Numbered from the stretch's first letter, positions 33,203 to 42,074 are shown. The stretch: DNA of 64,000 nt from Granulicella tundricola MP5ACTX9 (GCF_000178975.2 NC_015064.1:4030001-4094000), one strand, 5' to 3'. The notes: generated from the sequence alone by a model not told the origin. Program-made: numbers and translations.

Positions 33203-33676
33203 CGTCTGGCAAGACCAAAATCCAAGCCGTCATTCCATGCGCAGAATAGAGCCCGCTAAACCTATCTACAACAATCACTTACAACTATTTTTCTAAAAAA
33301 CAACCGTAAACTCGCGTGTCAAGCCCCCCAAAGTCTAAAAAATCGCCTAACTTACTCATCCAAAACCACTTACAAGTCAAAAATAAATGGCGTATTTACC
33401 CCATTCACCTTGGTAAACTTAAAGAGTAGACAAAATCTCAGGACGAACCATTGTCGTGAGCCAGTCTTTGCCGTCGTCTGACTCGAAACTCACAACTCGA
33501 AACTGTTCAATGTACGCCGTTGCCTGTTTTTAGCTGATAGCTCATAGCTCATAGCTGGAAGAAAACCCGCGCCGCCACAGCTGACAATGGACAACCGTAC
33601 TCAAAAAGAAGTCCACCCATAACATCAATCGTCTGAAGACTTTACATACTTTCACCGGGGGTGGGGAGCCCCAACC
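33203..33676. other. AT-rich intergenic leader with short repeats
   Basis: This 470-bp gap is far richer in A/T than its surroundings and holds no convincing gene. ACTTACAA occurs twice (near 33277 and 33369), ACTCGAAACT twice (33481-33490 and 33495-33504), and a heptamer AGCTSAT is repeated three times (33532-33552) with a partial fourth. TTGCCTGTTTTTAGC follows at about 33520. It directly precedes the zinc-finger gene and could be its regulatory leader or the flank of an inserted unit. Confidence 0.6.
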
Positions 33677-34597
33677 ATGTCCACACAAACTCAAGCAGTC
33701 GAAGCACCCGCACGCTACCAATGCCGCCACATCCACACCGACGGACGCCGCTGCGGCAGTCCAACCCTCCGCCACGAGCACTTCTGCTACTACCACCACA
33801 CCACCCGCAAACCCATCCCACGCGCCGACCTGGCAGCCCGTTACGCAGACCAGAACCGCAACGCCCCCTTCGATCTGCCACTCCCCGAAGACCGAGCCGC
33901 CATCCAGCTCGCCATCGGCGAGATCCTGCGCCGCATCGCCGCCAACCAGCTCGACAACCGCCGCGCCGGCCTCCTCCTCTACGGCCTCCAGATCGCCGCC
34001 ACCAACCTCCCACCCCAACGCCGCGAGGCAGAAGAACCCCAGAAATCCCACCAACAAGTAGAAGAGATCACGGAACACGAGACCCTCGGCACCCTTGCCC
34101 CGCAGTCTGAATTCACCGCTCCAAAGGGAGAAAAGACCCTCGAGCAGATCCTCACCGAGCAATGGGCCAAGGACAAGGAAGAAGCAGCAGAGAAAGCAAG
34201 ACTCCACCCACCCGCCCCCCAGCGCCCAGACTACATCTGGAGCGAAGAAGAAGAGGGCCTGGTCCTCAAAGCCGAAGCCGACCCAGCCCCCGCAATCATC
34301 CGTTCTTATCCGTCTTCATCCCTCTTATCCGCGTTACGCCTTCCGCCAGGGACCAGCACTCAACCCGGCAACTCCTCAATCGACTTAGGCTCAACCATCA
34401 CCCGTCCCTCAGCCGCGTGCCGGAACTTCGTCGAAGCCTTGTACGCCTTGAACCGCGCCCGCATCACGTTCCCCAGCGGACGATGCGCCGCAAGGCAGTG
34501 CCACGGGTTGAAGCTCAACTCCTCATCCACATACACCCGCCGCGCATCGGAGTACGCCTCCTGCGCCTTAACCGTCACCTGCGCCACCGTCACATAG
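33677..34597 (+). CDS. Protein with WRC-like C-x9-C-x10-C-x2-H zinc finger
   Basis: 306 residues as read. At the N-terminus C16, C26, C37 and H40 have exactly the spacing C-x9-C-x10-C-x2-H of the plant WRC zinc finger, including a TDG before the second cysteine. A middle helical part (EILRRIAANQLDNRRAGLLLYGLQIAATNL) and an acidic stretch (IWSEEEEGLVLKAEAD) follow. From 34308 the frame runs through a copy of the 35-bp dispersed element and then 238 bp into the antisense of the catalase-like gene, so the last 95 residues are probably not original. I cannot name a function; DNA binding is inferred from the finger only. Confidence 0.7.
   Translation: MSTQTQAVEAPARYQCRHIHTDGRRCGSPTLRHEHFCYYHHTTRKPIPRADLAARYADQNRNAPFDLPLPEDRAAIQLAIGEILRRIAANQLDNRRAGLLLYGLQIAATNLPPQRREAEEPQKSHQQVEEITEHETLGTLAPQSEFTAPKGEKTLEQILTEQWAKDKEEAAEKARLHPPAPQRPDYIWSEEEEGLVLKAEADPAPAIIRSYPSSSLLSALRLPPGTSTQPGNSSIDLGSTITRPSAACRNFVEALYALNRARITFPSGRCAARQCHGLKLNSSSTYTRRASEYASCALTVTCATVT
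34308..34342. repeat. 35-bp dispersed element, copy 1
   Basis: Begins ATCCGTCTT and ends TTATCCGCGTTACGCCTT. Identical to the copy at 51394-51428 except for one base. It lies at the 3' part of the zinc-finger reading frame, which has lost its stop here. Confidence 0.85.
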
Positions 34598-35448
34598 GGG
34601 CTCAGCGTCTCGTCCCACGGCACATCCGCCTTCTCCACCGGCATCTTGTCCAGATCGGTGCAAAGCTGGACCCGCAGCTCCCAGATGGAGGTTTCGTGCG
34701 CAAAGAACTTCACATTCGAGTCCTTCAGCGCATTCCACTCGCGAGCGTTCTCCAGATGCTTGCCACAAAGGTCCACAAGGTTCTTCGAGACCGGCACTAG
34801 TTCGATCTTGCCGAAGTAGTCCCCATACCGCAACGGCACGACGGTCGAGAAAGTCTCGCCCAAAGGATTCGTAGGAGGATGCCCAAAACCCAGCAGCGTA
34901 GGACTCTTGCCGCCCACCGTCTCAAGCGCAGACTCCGCCACCTGCGCCACGGATGACACCGTCTGCTTCAGCGCCTCGGAGTCGTTCGCATGAGCGTCCA
35001 GCGTCTTCAGCCCCTTCAGAAACCCCGCGGCGTTCGGCGCGGCAAACGCCTTCCCATTCACCATGACCAGGTCCTGCGTGACCTCACCCGCATGACTCGG
35101 CACCATCTCACCTTCAACCCCAACAATCTTGATCGCCAGCCCCCGCGGTGTCGAGATGTGATCAGAAAGGATGTCCCCAGGATTGGTCGAAAAACGCATG
35201 ATCGCCCCATAACTGCCCGGCTTCGCAAACAAACCCTGCCGCAGCTGCTCCGGCAACCCGTCCAACACCGTCACCTCGGCCTTCAGCAGTGCATGGCTCT
35301 TCGCATGAACGCTACGCACCGTATGCCGTTGCCGCTCGCCGACCTTCTTCGAGATATCCAGCAAGGTCGCCGTGATCTCATCGAAGGTCTGTTCCTCCCC
35401 AGGCTGCAGCACCTCAACCGAATCGCTGTAACGCACAAATCCACTCAT
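34360..35448 (-). CDS. Catalase-like haem protein (y4iL type)
   Basis: 362 residues from the ATG at 35448 with AAGGAG upstream. Related to the catalase fold of the y4iL group: AKSHALLKAEVTVLDGLP, MRFSTNPGDILSDHISTPRGLAIKI, NGKAFAAPNA, PLRYGDYFGKIELVP and SFNPWHCLAAHRPLGNVMRARFKAYKAS. The classical catalase RxxFxY haem-ligand motif is not obvious, the likely site being RPLGNVMRARFKAY. Such proteins may be peroxidases or fatty-acid hydroperoxide enzymes. The 3' end overlaps the plus-strand zinc-finger frame. Confidence 0.8.
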   Translation of the reverse strand: MSGFVRYSDSVEVLQPGEEQTFDEITATLLDISKKVGERQRHTVRSVHAKSHALLKAEVTVLDGLPEQLRQGLFAKPGSYGAIMRFSTNPGDILSDHISTPRGLAIKIVGVEGEMVPSHAGEVTQDLVMVNGKAFAAPNAAGFLKGLKTLDAHANDSEALKQTVSSVAQVAESALETVGGKSPTLLGFGHPPTNPLGETFSTVVPLRYGDYFGKIELVPVSKNLVDLCGKHLENAREWNALKDSNVKFFAHETSIWELRVQLCTDLDKMPVEKADVPWDETLSPYVTVAQVTVKAQEAYSDARRVYVDEELSFNPWHCLAAHRPLGNVMRARFKAYKASTKFRHAAEGRVMVEPKSIEELPG

Positions 35449-35495
35449 CCCAGACTCCTTCGCGCCTCGAGCGCGTAGCAGTAGGATGCAGAAAC

Positions 35496-37190
35496 CTATT
35501 CCGTGCTGCCCGTCAGGAAACGCTGCTCCGCCTGCGCCCCAATCACGCGATACAGCGCAAACTGCCGCGAGTGCTGAGCCCTCAACTCCAGCAGCAATGA
35601 CGCCCGGTTCGACGCCTCGACATCCACCGCATCCACTAGCCGCATCCACGGTGAGCGGTCCAGGTGCGTCGAGTCCGTCACACTCGCCAGCGCCGCCTTC
35701 AGATCACCCGCAGGCTCCAGTTGCGCCACAACCGTCACGTACCGGGTCGTCCCATCCGCCCCCGGCGTAGAAGCCGTGTAGAAGTACGTAGCCGCCCCAC
35801 CATAGCTCAACGTGAATCCTTTCAGGACCTCATCGTTGAGCGCAACCGCCGCCGAAGCCGGGACCACCGGCTTCTTCACCGCAGCCCTCTTCACCGGAGC
35901 ATGAGCATGAGCATGAGCCGTCTTAGCAGCCGCAGCAGGAGCAGCAGCAGCCTTGGCAGCCGCATCGCCATACGCCGTCAGCCTGTCCCGAGCCATCGCC
36001 TGCATCTTGCCCAGCACCGCCGTCCGCTCCGCATCATCGGCCCAAGCCCGCGCAAAGTCGTGCGTATCCCGGTTCTTGGCATCGGACACCGCCACCAACT
36101 GCTGCATATCCGCCGGCGTCCCCTGCAACGGAGGAAGATCGTCCTCGTTCATCCGCCCCGCCGGCTTACCCCGGTGCAGGTTCGGACGGTCAGGATCGTC
36201 GTTCAACGATCCAACTCCGGTAACCGAAGACGAGTCGTGCTCCTTCCGCGCACCTTGCCGCTGCGCGTCCGTCCGCTTCCGCAGCGTAGGCCGCTCCGGA
36301 TCGTTCTCCCCGCCGGAGCCCGCCGAGTCGGTCGAGGTCTTGGAATCAGCGGAGGTCTTCGAGTCGGTCGAGTCAGTCGTGGAATCGGAGTCACTCTTCC
36401 GCTTCATGGTCGGGCGGTCGGAGTCGTCTGCCGGAGTGGACGTGGCCGGAGTGGATGCCGTATCGGAGTCTGTCTTCCGCTTCATCGTCGGTCGGTCAGG
36501 ATCGTCCTCCGGCGTAGAAGCCGTGCTGGATGGAGTGGCCGATGCAGCGGTGTCGGAGTCGGTCTTGCGCTTCATGGTCGGACGATTTGGATCGTCCGGC
36601 GAAGTCGGCGTGGAAGCAGGCGTAGAGGTGGAAGCGCTCTTTGTCGTGTCCGTGTCATCCGAGTCCGTCTTTCGCCGCATCGTCGGACGGTCAGGATCTT
36701 TCGAGCTCGCATCCGGAGTCTTACCGAACTTCGGCCCGCTCGACTCACTCTTGCCGCCACTCACCTCAACCTTGGACAGCGCCCCACTCTTCTTCGTGGA
36801 CGCCTTCATCACCGGAGGAGCCTTATAGGCCCCATAACCCAGCCACCCGCCATCCAGATCCGCGACCCCACCGGTCAGGTGCCTCTGGTAGGCCAACTCC
36901 AGCGTCCCATCCGGTACCCCGGCCTTATCCAGCTCAAAAATCGTCCCCGTCTGCAGTGCAAACGGAACCGGCCGCGCCAGGTAAAAGCCCGCATCCTGCA
37001 GCTCGTTATCGATGAACACGGTCACCGGCACAAACCGGCTGGCCTTCGCCTTCCCCAGCTCACCCGTCCACTCGTAGACACCGACCGCACGCACCACCGT
37101 CTCCGGCTTCTTCACCACATGCGTCTGCGCAAACCCCACCCCGGTCGCCAGTGCGGCCCCGGAAAACGCCAACCCAAACCAACGCTTCAT
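35496..37190 (-). CDS. Exported protein with six DPxRPTMKRKTDSD repeats
   Basis: 564 residues from the ATG at 37190. A signal peptide (to about residue 22) is followed by a beta-rich domain (30-130), a low-complexity Ser/Thr/Asp region (130-345) with six copies of D[DN]PxRPTMKRKTDSD at about 165, 200, 230, 257, 298 and 332, an Ala/His-rich hinge (AHAHAHAP) and a C-terminal domain (about 445-560). The repeats get less regular towards the C-terminus (PERPTLRKRTDA, PDRPNLHRGK). No known family; the flexible repeats may bind polyanions or cell-wall polymer. Confidence 0.75.
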   Translation of the reverse strand: MKRWFGLAFSGAALATGVGFAQTHVVKKPETVVRAVGVYEWTGELGKAKASRFVPVTVFIDNELQDAGFYLARPVPFALQTGTIFELDKAGVPDGTLELAYQRHLTGGVADLDGGWLGYGAYKAPPVMKASTKKSGALSKVEVSGGKSESSGPKFGKTPDASSKDPDRPTMRRKTDSDDTDTTKSASTSTPASTPTSPDDPNRPTMKRKTDSDTAASATPSSTASTPEDDPDRPTMKRKTDSDTASTPATSTPADDSDRPTMKRKSDSDSTTDSTDSKTSADSKTSTDSAGSGGENDPERPTLRKRTDAQRQGARKEHDSSSVTGVGSLNDDPDRPNLHRGKPAGRMNEDDLPPLQGTPADMQQLVAVSDAKNRDTHDFARAWADDAERTAVLGKMQAMARDRLTAYGDAAAKAAAAPAAAAKTAHAHAHAPVKRAAVKKPVVPASAAVALNDEVLKGFTLSYGGAATYFYTASTPGADGTTRYVTVVAQLEPAGDLKAALASVTDSTHLDRSPWMRLVDAVDVEASNRASLLLELRAQHSRQFALYRVIGAQAEQRFLTGSTE

Positions 37191-37236
37191 CACACTACGT
37201 TAGACGCAACTTCGCCCTTCGCGCATGACGCGATTC

Positions 37237-38055
37237 TCAAGCAAGCGTGGCAAGCGGCTTACTACGGTCGGTCTGCATGGTCGGAGCGCTGGCCAGCAGC
37301 TTCCGCGTATAGGGATGCTGCGGGTCGCGGAACAGATCGGCGGTAGCGGCAGTCTCCACAATCCGGCCGTGCTGCATGACCGCGACACGATCGGCAATCT
37401 GGCTGATCACAGCCAGATCGTGGGAGATGAAGAGAATGGAAAGGTTGTGGGTACGCCGCAGCTTACGCAGCAGGTCGAGGATCTGGGCCTGCACGGTCAC
37501 GTCGAGCGCAGTCGTAGGCTCGTCCGCGATCAGCAATCGCGGACGATTGATCAGCGCACTGGCAATGAGGATTCGCTGGCGCTGGCCGCCGGAGAACTGG
37601 TACGGGTAGTCCCGCAGGCGCTGCTCAGGATTCGGCAGCCCAACCTCCTGCATGGCCGCGATAACACGCGCACGAAGCTCCGCACGGGGCGTACGAGGAT
37701 GGTGCGCCAGCAGCGACTCACCAATCTGGTCGCCGATGCGCATGACCGGATTCAGCGCCGTCATCGGTTCCTGAAAGATCATGGAGACGGCGGAGCCGCG
37801 GAGCGTGCGCATCTGCGGCTCGGGAAGAGTCAGGATCGGGTGGCCCTCAAGCCTGATGGAGCCTGTGATCGTCGCCGAAGGCGGCAGCAGCCGCATCAGG
37901 GCAAAGGAGGTAGCAGACTTGCCCGAGCCAGACTCGCCGACCAGGCCCAGCGTCTCCCCCGGCGCAATGGAGAGCGAGATCGAATGAACGACAGGCTTGC
38001 CGCCAAAGGCGATAGTGAGGTCACGGACGTCGAGCAGAGGTTCAGTCACGGTCAT
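37237..38055 (-). CDS. ABC transporter ATP-binding protein, oligopeptide/nickel type
   Basis: 272 residues. Walker A GESGSGKS, signature FSGGQRQR and Walker B LLIADEPT followed by the D-loop are present. The C-terminal end DLFRDPQHPYTRKLLAS belongs to the DppD/OppD group, which serves peptide or metal-chelate import. No permease or substrate-binding gene adjoins it, so it is an orphan ATPase; partners must be elsewhere. Divergent from the phosphoesterase. Confidence 0.9.
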   Translation of the reverse strand: MTVTEPLLDVRDLTIAFGGKPVVHSISLSIAPGETLGLVGESGSGKSATSFALMRLLPPSATITGSIRLEGHPILTLPEPQMRTLRGSAVSMIFQEPMTALNPVMRIGDQIGESLLAHHPRTPRAELRARVIAAMQEVGLPNPEQRLRDYPYQFSGGQRQRILIASALINRPRLLIADEPTTALDVTVQAQILDLLRKLRRTHNLSILFISHDLAVISQIADRVAVMQHGRIVETAATADLFRDPQHPYTRKLLASAPTMQTDRSKPLATLA

Positions 38056-38102
38056 ACCGATTCTAGGCTTTCGCGCTCAACCTGCGATAATCGACAGGTC
38101 GA

Positions 38103-38870
38103 ATGCGCGCTCTTATCCTCTCCGATATCCACGGGAACCTCGAAGCACTGGAAGCCGTCCTCTTCGCCGCTGAAGGCAAGTACGACGAGATCTGGAACCT
38201 GGGCGACATGGTCGGCTACGGTGCCAGCCCCAACCAGGTCATCGACCGCATCCGGCCCATCTCCGCCGTCGTCGTCCGCGGCAACCACGACCGCGTCTGC
38301 TGCGGCCTCACCAGCCCCAACGGCTTCAACCCCGTAGCCCGCGCCGCCGCCCTCTGGACCCGCGCCGAGCTCACCCCGGAGAACCTGGACTGGCTCCGCA
38401 ACGTCCCCCAGGGCCCCATCAGCCCCAACTTCGAGGGCATCACCTGCGCCCACGGCTCCCCGCTCGATGAAGACCGCTACATCCTCACCATGCGCGACGC
38501 CTGGGCGCCGCTGCAACAGAGCCCGGCCCCCATCACCTTCTTCGGCCACACCCACATCCAGGGCGGCTTCTCCCAGCGCGACCACAACTGGCACGATCTC
38601 CGCCCCGCCTACGAGCGCCGCACAGACACCCGCAGCGAGCCCGTCCAGTGGACCCTGCCGCTCGAGCCCGAGACCCGCCACCTCATCAACCCCGGGTCGG
38701 TGGGTCAACCCCGCGACCACGACTGGCGTGCCGCCTACGCCATCTTCGATTCGGAAGCCGCAGAGATCGTCTTCCACCGAACGCCGTACGACGTGATGAC
38801 CACCCAGGGCCGCATCCTCATGGCCGAACTGCCCGAACGCCTGGCGTCGCGCCTCCGCGAAGGACGCTGA
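38103..38870 (+). CDS. Metallophosphoesterase (calcineurin-like)
   Basis: 255 residues. Metal-binding motifs of the calcineurin-like fold are in order: LSDIHGN (DxH), NLGDMVGYG (GD), VVRGNHD (GNHD), ITFFGHTHI (GHTH) and NPGSVGQPRDHD. This matches the group of small bacterial phosphodiesterases/phosphatases (MJ0936/YfcE type). Substrate unknown. It starts 47 bp after the ABC gene's divergent start. Confidence 0.9.
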   Translation: MRALILSDIHGNLEALEAVLFAAEGKYDEIWNLGDMVGYGASPNQVIDRIRPISAVVVRGNHDRVCCGLTSPNGFNPVARAAALWTRAELTPENLDWLRNVPQGPISPNFEGITCAHGSPLDEDRYILTMRDAWAPLQQSPAPITFFGHTHIQGGFSQRDHNWHDLRPAYERRTDTRSEPVQWTLPLEPETRHLINPGSVGQPRDHDWRAAYAIFDSEAAEIVFHRTPYDVMTTQGRILMAELPERLASRLREGR

Positions 38871-38886
38871 AGACTTATTTTCCGTC

Positions 38887-38896
38887 TGCCAATTGG
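38887..38896. promoter_or_regulatory. 10-bp palindrome upstream of ParD/ParE pair
   Basis: GCCAATTGGC is a perfect palindrome 35 bp before the antitoxin start, at a position fitting an autoregulatory operator. Short palindromes of this kind occur by chance, so it is only a candidate. Confidence 0.35.
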
Positions 38897-38931
38897 CCTC
38901 TTGATAGCATGATGGAGAGCGAGGTTTCCTT

Positions 38932-39213
38932 ATGCCCGAGCCATCAGTTCTCCACATCACCCTCTCGGAAGAAACGCTGGAGTTTGTACGTAGCAAAGTC
39001 GCGAGTGGCAAGTATCAGTCTGAAAGTGACGTGGTTACCGACTGCCTCGACGTTTTCAGGCAGGATGAAGAAGAACACAAGCGCTTTGAGCAGGAAGTCG
39101 TCGGCCCTGCTTACGATGAGTTGAAGGCCAATCCTTCGCACTCCATCTCGATTGAAGAGGTGGAGAGAAGTCTGGAAGCCAGGCGCCAAGCCCGACAGCT
39201 AGCTAACCAATGA
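38932..39213 (+). CDS. ParD-like antitoxin (ribbon-helix-helix)
   Basis: 93 residues. The N-terminal HITLSEETLEFVRSKVASGKYQSESDVV is a ribbon-helix-helix DNA-binding domain of the ParD/CopG type, with the GKYxSESD turn typical for ParD. The C-terminal part (SIEEVERSLEARRQARQL) should bind the toxin. Its stop overlaps the toxin ATG by four bases. Confidence 0.88.
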   Translation: MPEPSVLHITLSEETLEFVRSKVASGKYQSESDVVTDCLDVFRQDEEEHKRFEQEVVGPAYDELKANPSHSISIEEVERSLEARRQARQLANQ

Positions 39214-39500
39214 GCTACTCGGTGGTGTTCTCGCCGAGGGCTAAGAGACAGCTTGAGCGACTAGAAGACTATCTTGCCGAACGCTTCTACCCCGCAAATG
39301 CAGAGCGTTACATACACCGCCTAACAAGGGCCTGCCACTCGCTCGCGCTCATGCCGTTCAAGGGAACAAAGCGAGACGATCTCCGCCCGGGCATAAGGAC
39401 GATCGGCTTTGAGCGCAGAGTGACCATCTACTTCGCGGTTGAGTCCGACCAGGTTCAGATCATCAGCATCCTCTACGGGGGGCGGAGCGAACACGAATAA
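39210..39500 (+). CDS. ParE-like toxin
   Basis: 96 residues with the ParE/RelE pattern: VVFSPRAKRQLERLEDYLAERF, PFKGTKRDDLRPGIRTIGFERRVTIYFAV and VQIISILYGGRS. ParE toxins inhibit DNA gyrase; that activity is inferred from the family. Coupled to the antitoxin gene. Second ParE-type pair of the window, but not a duplicate of the 10912-11426 pair: gene order and sequence differ. Confidence 0.88.
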   Translation: MSYSVVFSPRAKRQLERLEDYLAERFYPANAERYIHRLTRACHSLALMPFKGTKRDDLRPGIRTIGFERRVTIYFAVESDQVQIISILYGGRSEHE

Positions 39501-39522
39501 GCGTCAGCGGCCGCCAACTTCG

Positions 39523-41478
39523 TTAGTCCCGCTGCTCCTCCAACTCCATTCCCAGCTTCTCCCAGACGGCCAGCAACTCGGCGTGCTCGGTTCTCAGACG
39601 GTCCAGCTCCGCCGACCCACGCTGCTGCTCGTCCGCCGTGGTGAAGACGCCCAGCTTGGCTTCCGCGGCTTCAATCCGCCGCTCCCACTCCCCGATTGCT
39701 TCTTCTGCGGCGGAGACTTCGTCTTCGAGCAGCTTCAGCTTGATCGGGTTGAGCTTCTTCACAGCCGGCTTCTTCGCTTCGACGACAACGGAAGCTACGG
39801 GAACAGCCACCGGCTCAGGCTTAGGTGCGGTGAAGGATGACTGCACCTTCTCCGGGCCGCCCTGCTTACGCCATAGATAGTCCTCATAGTTGCCGGGGTA
39901 GACGTGGACGCGTTTGTCTTCGACCTCAAACACACGCGTCGCCAGGCCGTCGATAAAGTAGCGGTCATGCGAGACGAACAGCACGGTGCCCGAGAACTTG
40001 CGGATCGCATCCAGCAGAACGTCCTTAGCCCGGAGATCCAAGTGGTTGGTCGGCTCGTCCAGCAGCAGCATGTTGGCCGGCGAGACGAGCATCTTCGCCA
40101 TGGCGTACCGATTGCGCTCTCCACCGCTCAGCACCCCGAGCGTCTTGAAGACGTCGTCGCCGGAGAACATGAAGCACCCGAGCAGGCTCCGCAACTCCAC
40201 CACCGGCACCTTCGGCGCAATACCGCTGATGTCGTCCAGCATCTTTGCCGCTCCGTCGAGAACCTTGTACTGATCCTGCGCGAAATAGTCGGCCAGAACG
40301 TTATGACCGAGTTTGATCTCACCGCTCGTCGGATCCTCCAACTGGCTCAACATGCGAATGAGGGTGGATTTGCCCGCGCCGTTAGCTCCCACGAGCGCGA
40401 TTCGGTCCCCGCGATCGATGGAAAAGCTGACGTCCTTGAGGATCGTCTTGGTGCCCAGCCCGTCGCGCGTCGGATAGATCTTGGTCAGGTTGTTGACCTC
40501 GATGACGGTGCGGCCGCTGGCGGGGGGCTGAGGGATGGAGAAGTGGATCGTCGCCTCTTCCTCCGGAACCTCGATGCGCTCAATCTTCTCCAGCTCCTTG
40601 ATGCGAGACTGCACCTGCTTGGCCTTGGTCGCCTGGGCGCGGAAGCGGTTGATGAACGCCTCAAGATCCTGGATGCGATCCTGCTGATTCTTGTAAGCGC
40701 TCATGATCTGGGTGCGGCGCTCCTCCTTCTGCTTCAGATACTTCTCATAGTTGCCGAAGTAGAAGTGGGCCTTCTTGTTCCATAGCTCTGTCGTCTTGCT
40801 GACGGTCTGATCGAGAAAGTAACGGTCATGCGAGATGAGTACAAAAGCATTCTCGTAATTCCGCAGGTAGTCCTCAAGCCAGTTGCGGGTTTCTAGGTCC
40901 AGGTGATTGGTCGGCTCATCCAGCAGTAGCAGCGACGGCTTCTCCAGCAGCAGCTTGGCCAGCGCGATGCGCATCTGCCAGCCACCTGAAAACTCTTCGG
41001 TTCTACGCTCCCAGTCCTCACGTCCAAAGCCCAGGCCTCCCAGCACCGTTCCCACCTGGTAGTCGAGCGTGTAGATGTCGTGGGCGTGCATCAGGTCCGT
41101 CACATGCCCATACCGGGCCGCCGCCGCCTCATACTCCGCGCTGCCGGGCGCGAACTCCGCCAGCTTGCCGCTGAGTTCCTCCGCCTCGCCTTCCAGGCCA
41201 CGGAGATCGTCGAAGACACTCAGGCACTCCTCAAAGACTGTCTTCCCGCGGAGAGCCAGACCGTCCTGGGGGAGATAGCCCAGGGTCATCCCTTTTGTGC
41301 GGGAGCTTACGCCATAATCGAGCGACTCACGTCCGGCGAGGACCTTCAGCAGCGTAGACTTACCCGTTCCGTTCCCACCCACGAGCCCCGTACGCTCGTC
41401 CGGCGTAATCAGCCAGTTCACATCTTCAAACAGCAGTTTCTGTCCAAACCGTTTTCCCGCACCTGAAAGCTGTAGCAT
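39523..41478 (-). CDS. ABC-F family ATPase (ribosome-associated type)
   Basis: 651 residues with two ATP-binding cassettes (about 1-240 and 320-530). Walker A motifs GGNGTGKST and GANGAGKST, signatures EFSGGWQMR and LSGGERNRY, and two LLLDEPTNHLD Walker B segments. The linker with coiled coils (QKEERRTQIMSAYKNQQDRI) is the P-site tRNA interaction motif region of ABC-F proteins, and the C-terminus (from about 560) adds a second coiled coil as in Uup. These proteins act on stalled ribosomes; the exact subfamily cannot be fixed. Confidence 0.92.
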   Translation of the reverse strand: MLQLSGAGKRFGQKLLFEDVNWLITPDERTGLVGGNGTGKSTLLKVLAGRESLDYGVSSRTKGMTLGYLPQDGLALRGKTVFEECLSVFDDLRGLEGEAEELSGKLAEFAPGSAEYEAAAARYGHVTDLMHAHDIYTLDYQVGTVLGGLGFGREDWERRTEEFSGGWQMRIALAKLLLEKPSLLLLDEPTNHLDLETRNWLEDYLRNYENAFVLISHDRYFLDQTVSKTTELWNKKAHFYFGNYEKYLKQKEERRTQIMSAYKNQQDRIQDLEAFINRFRAQATKAKQVQSRIKELEKIERIEVPEEEATIHFSIPQPPASGRTVIEVNNLTKIYPTRDGLGTKTILKDVSFSIDRGDRIALVGANGAGKSTLIRMLSQLEDPTSGEIKLGHNVLADYFAQDQYKVLDGAAKMLDDISGIAPKVPVVELRSLLGCFMFSGDDVFKTLGVLSGGERNRYAMAKMLVSPANMLLLDEPTNHLDLRAKDVLLDAIRKFSGTVLFVSHDRYFIDGLATRVFEVEDKRVHVYPGNYEDYLWRKQGGPEKVQSSFTAPKPEPVAVPVASVVVEAKKPAVKKLNPIKLKLLEDEVSAAEEAIGEWERRIEAAEAKLGVFTTADEQQRGSAELDRLRTEHAELLAVWEKLGMELEEQRD

Positions 41479-41683
41479 CCTTCAATCTTCTCATCCGTAA
41501 GTGGAGACGGAATCGAGGTGTCCACCCCCTCCCGGGCAAACTCCTCAAAGTATTCAAAATAAATAACTTAAGTCTGGACTTGCCGTTCCAGGGCCGACAT
41601 GGGGGCTGCGCTCGTAATAGCCCCCGGCGCGATCCACCTCCGCCCTCTGCTACCTTGGATGTTTGGAGACTGCTCGCACCCGG

Positions 41684-42019
41684 ATGCCCGTTCAACCCAA
41701 TCTCTTTCCAGAGCCAGGCGCTCCCCCAAAGCCGCATCCGGCTGTGGCGGCCCAGCCTCGCTCCGGCACCGCTCCGTTGTGGCTGCAGCGTATCTCGCTC
41801 TTCATTCTGGTCCTGTTCTGCGTCTACCTGGGAATCATTGTGGCGATCCTGCCTTGGTGGACCTCAGTGTGGGATCACAATCTGTTCTTCCAATCCCGTC
41901 CATGGCTCTGGTCGGTCCTCCGCCTGGGTGCCGTGCGCGGGATCATCTCCGGCTTAGGCCTGCTGGATATCTGGATCGGTATCTCCGAGGCGATCCACTA
42001 CCGCGACGACCGTCCCTGA
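41684..42019 (+). CDS. Small membrane protein, two predicted helices
   Basis: About 111 residues, unrecognised. A Pro-rich N-terminus (PNLFPEPGAPPKPHPAV) precedes two hydrophobic helices: WLQRISLFILVLFCVYLGIIVAIL and GAVRGIISGLGLLDIWIGIS. An in-frame TTG at 41663 is a possible earlier start. The gap before it (41479-41683) contains a GGGGGCT/AGCCCCC hairpin near 41600. It precedes the LOG gene by 55 bp. Confidence 0.65.
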   Translation: MPVQPNLFPEPGAPPKPHPAVAAQPRSGTAPLWLQRISLFILVLFCVYLGIIVAILPWWTSVWDHNLFFQSRPWLWSVLRLGAVRGIISGLGLLDIWIGISEAIHYRDDRP

Positions 42020-42074
42020 CTCGCAACGCTTTCTTTTCACGCCGCTCTCAAGCGACAGGTTCAATCTAAACTCC

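Noticed and set aside
33481..33504. tRNA T-arm-like GACTCGAAAC
   Set aside because: No acceptor, D or anticodon stems can be formed around it; it belongs to the short tandem phrases.
35664..37346. 560-residue Arg-rich plus-strand frame
   Set aside because: Antisense of the DPxRPT repeat protein; composition not protein-like.
37237..38055. Complete peptide ABC transporter
   Set aside because: Only the ATPase is present; no permease or binding protein in the neighbourhood.
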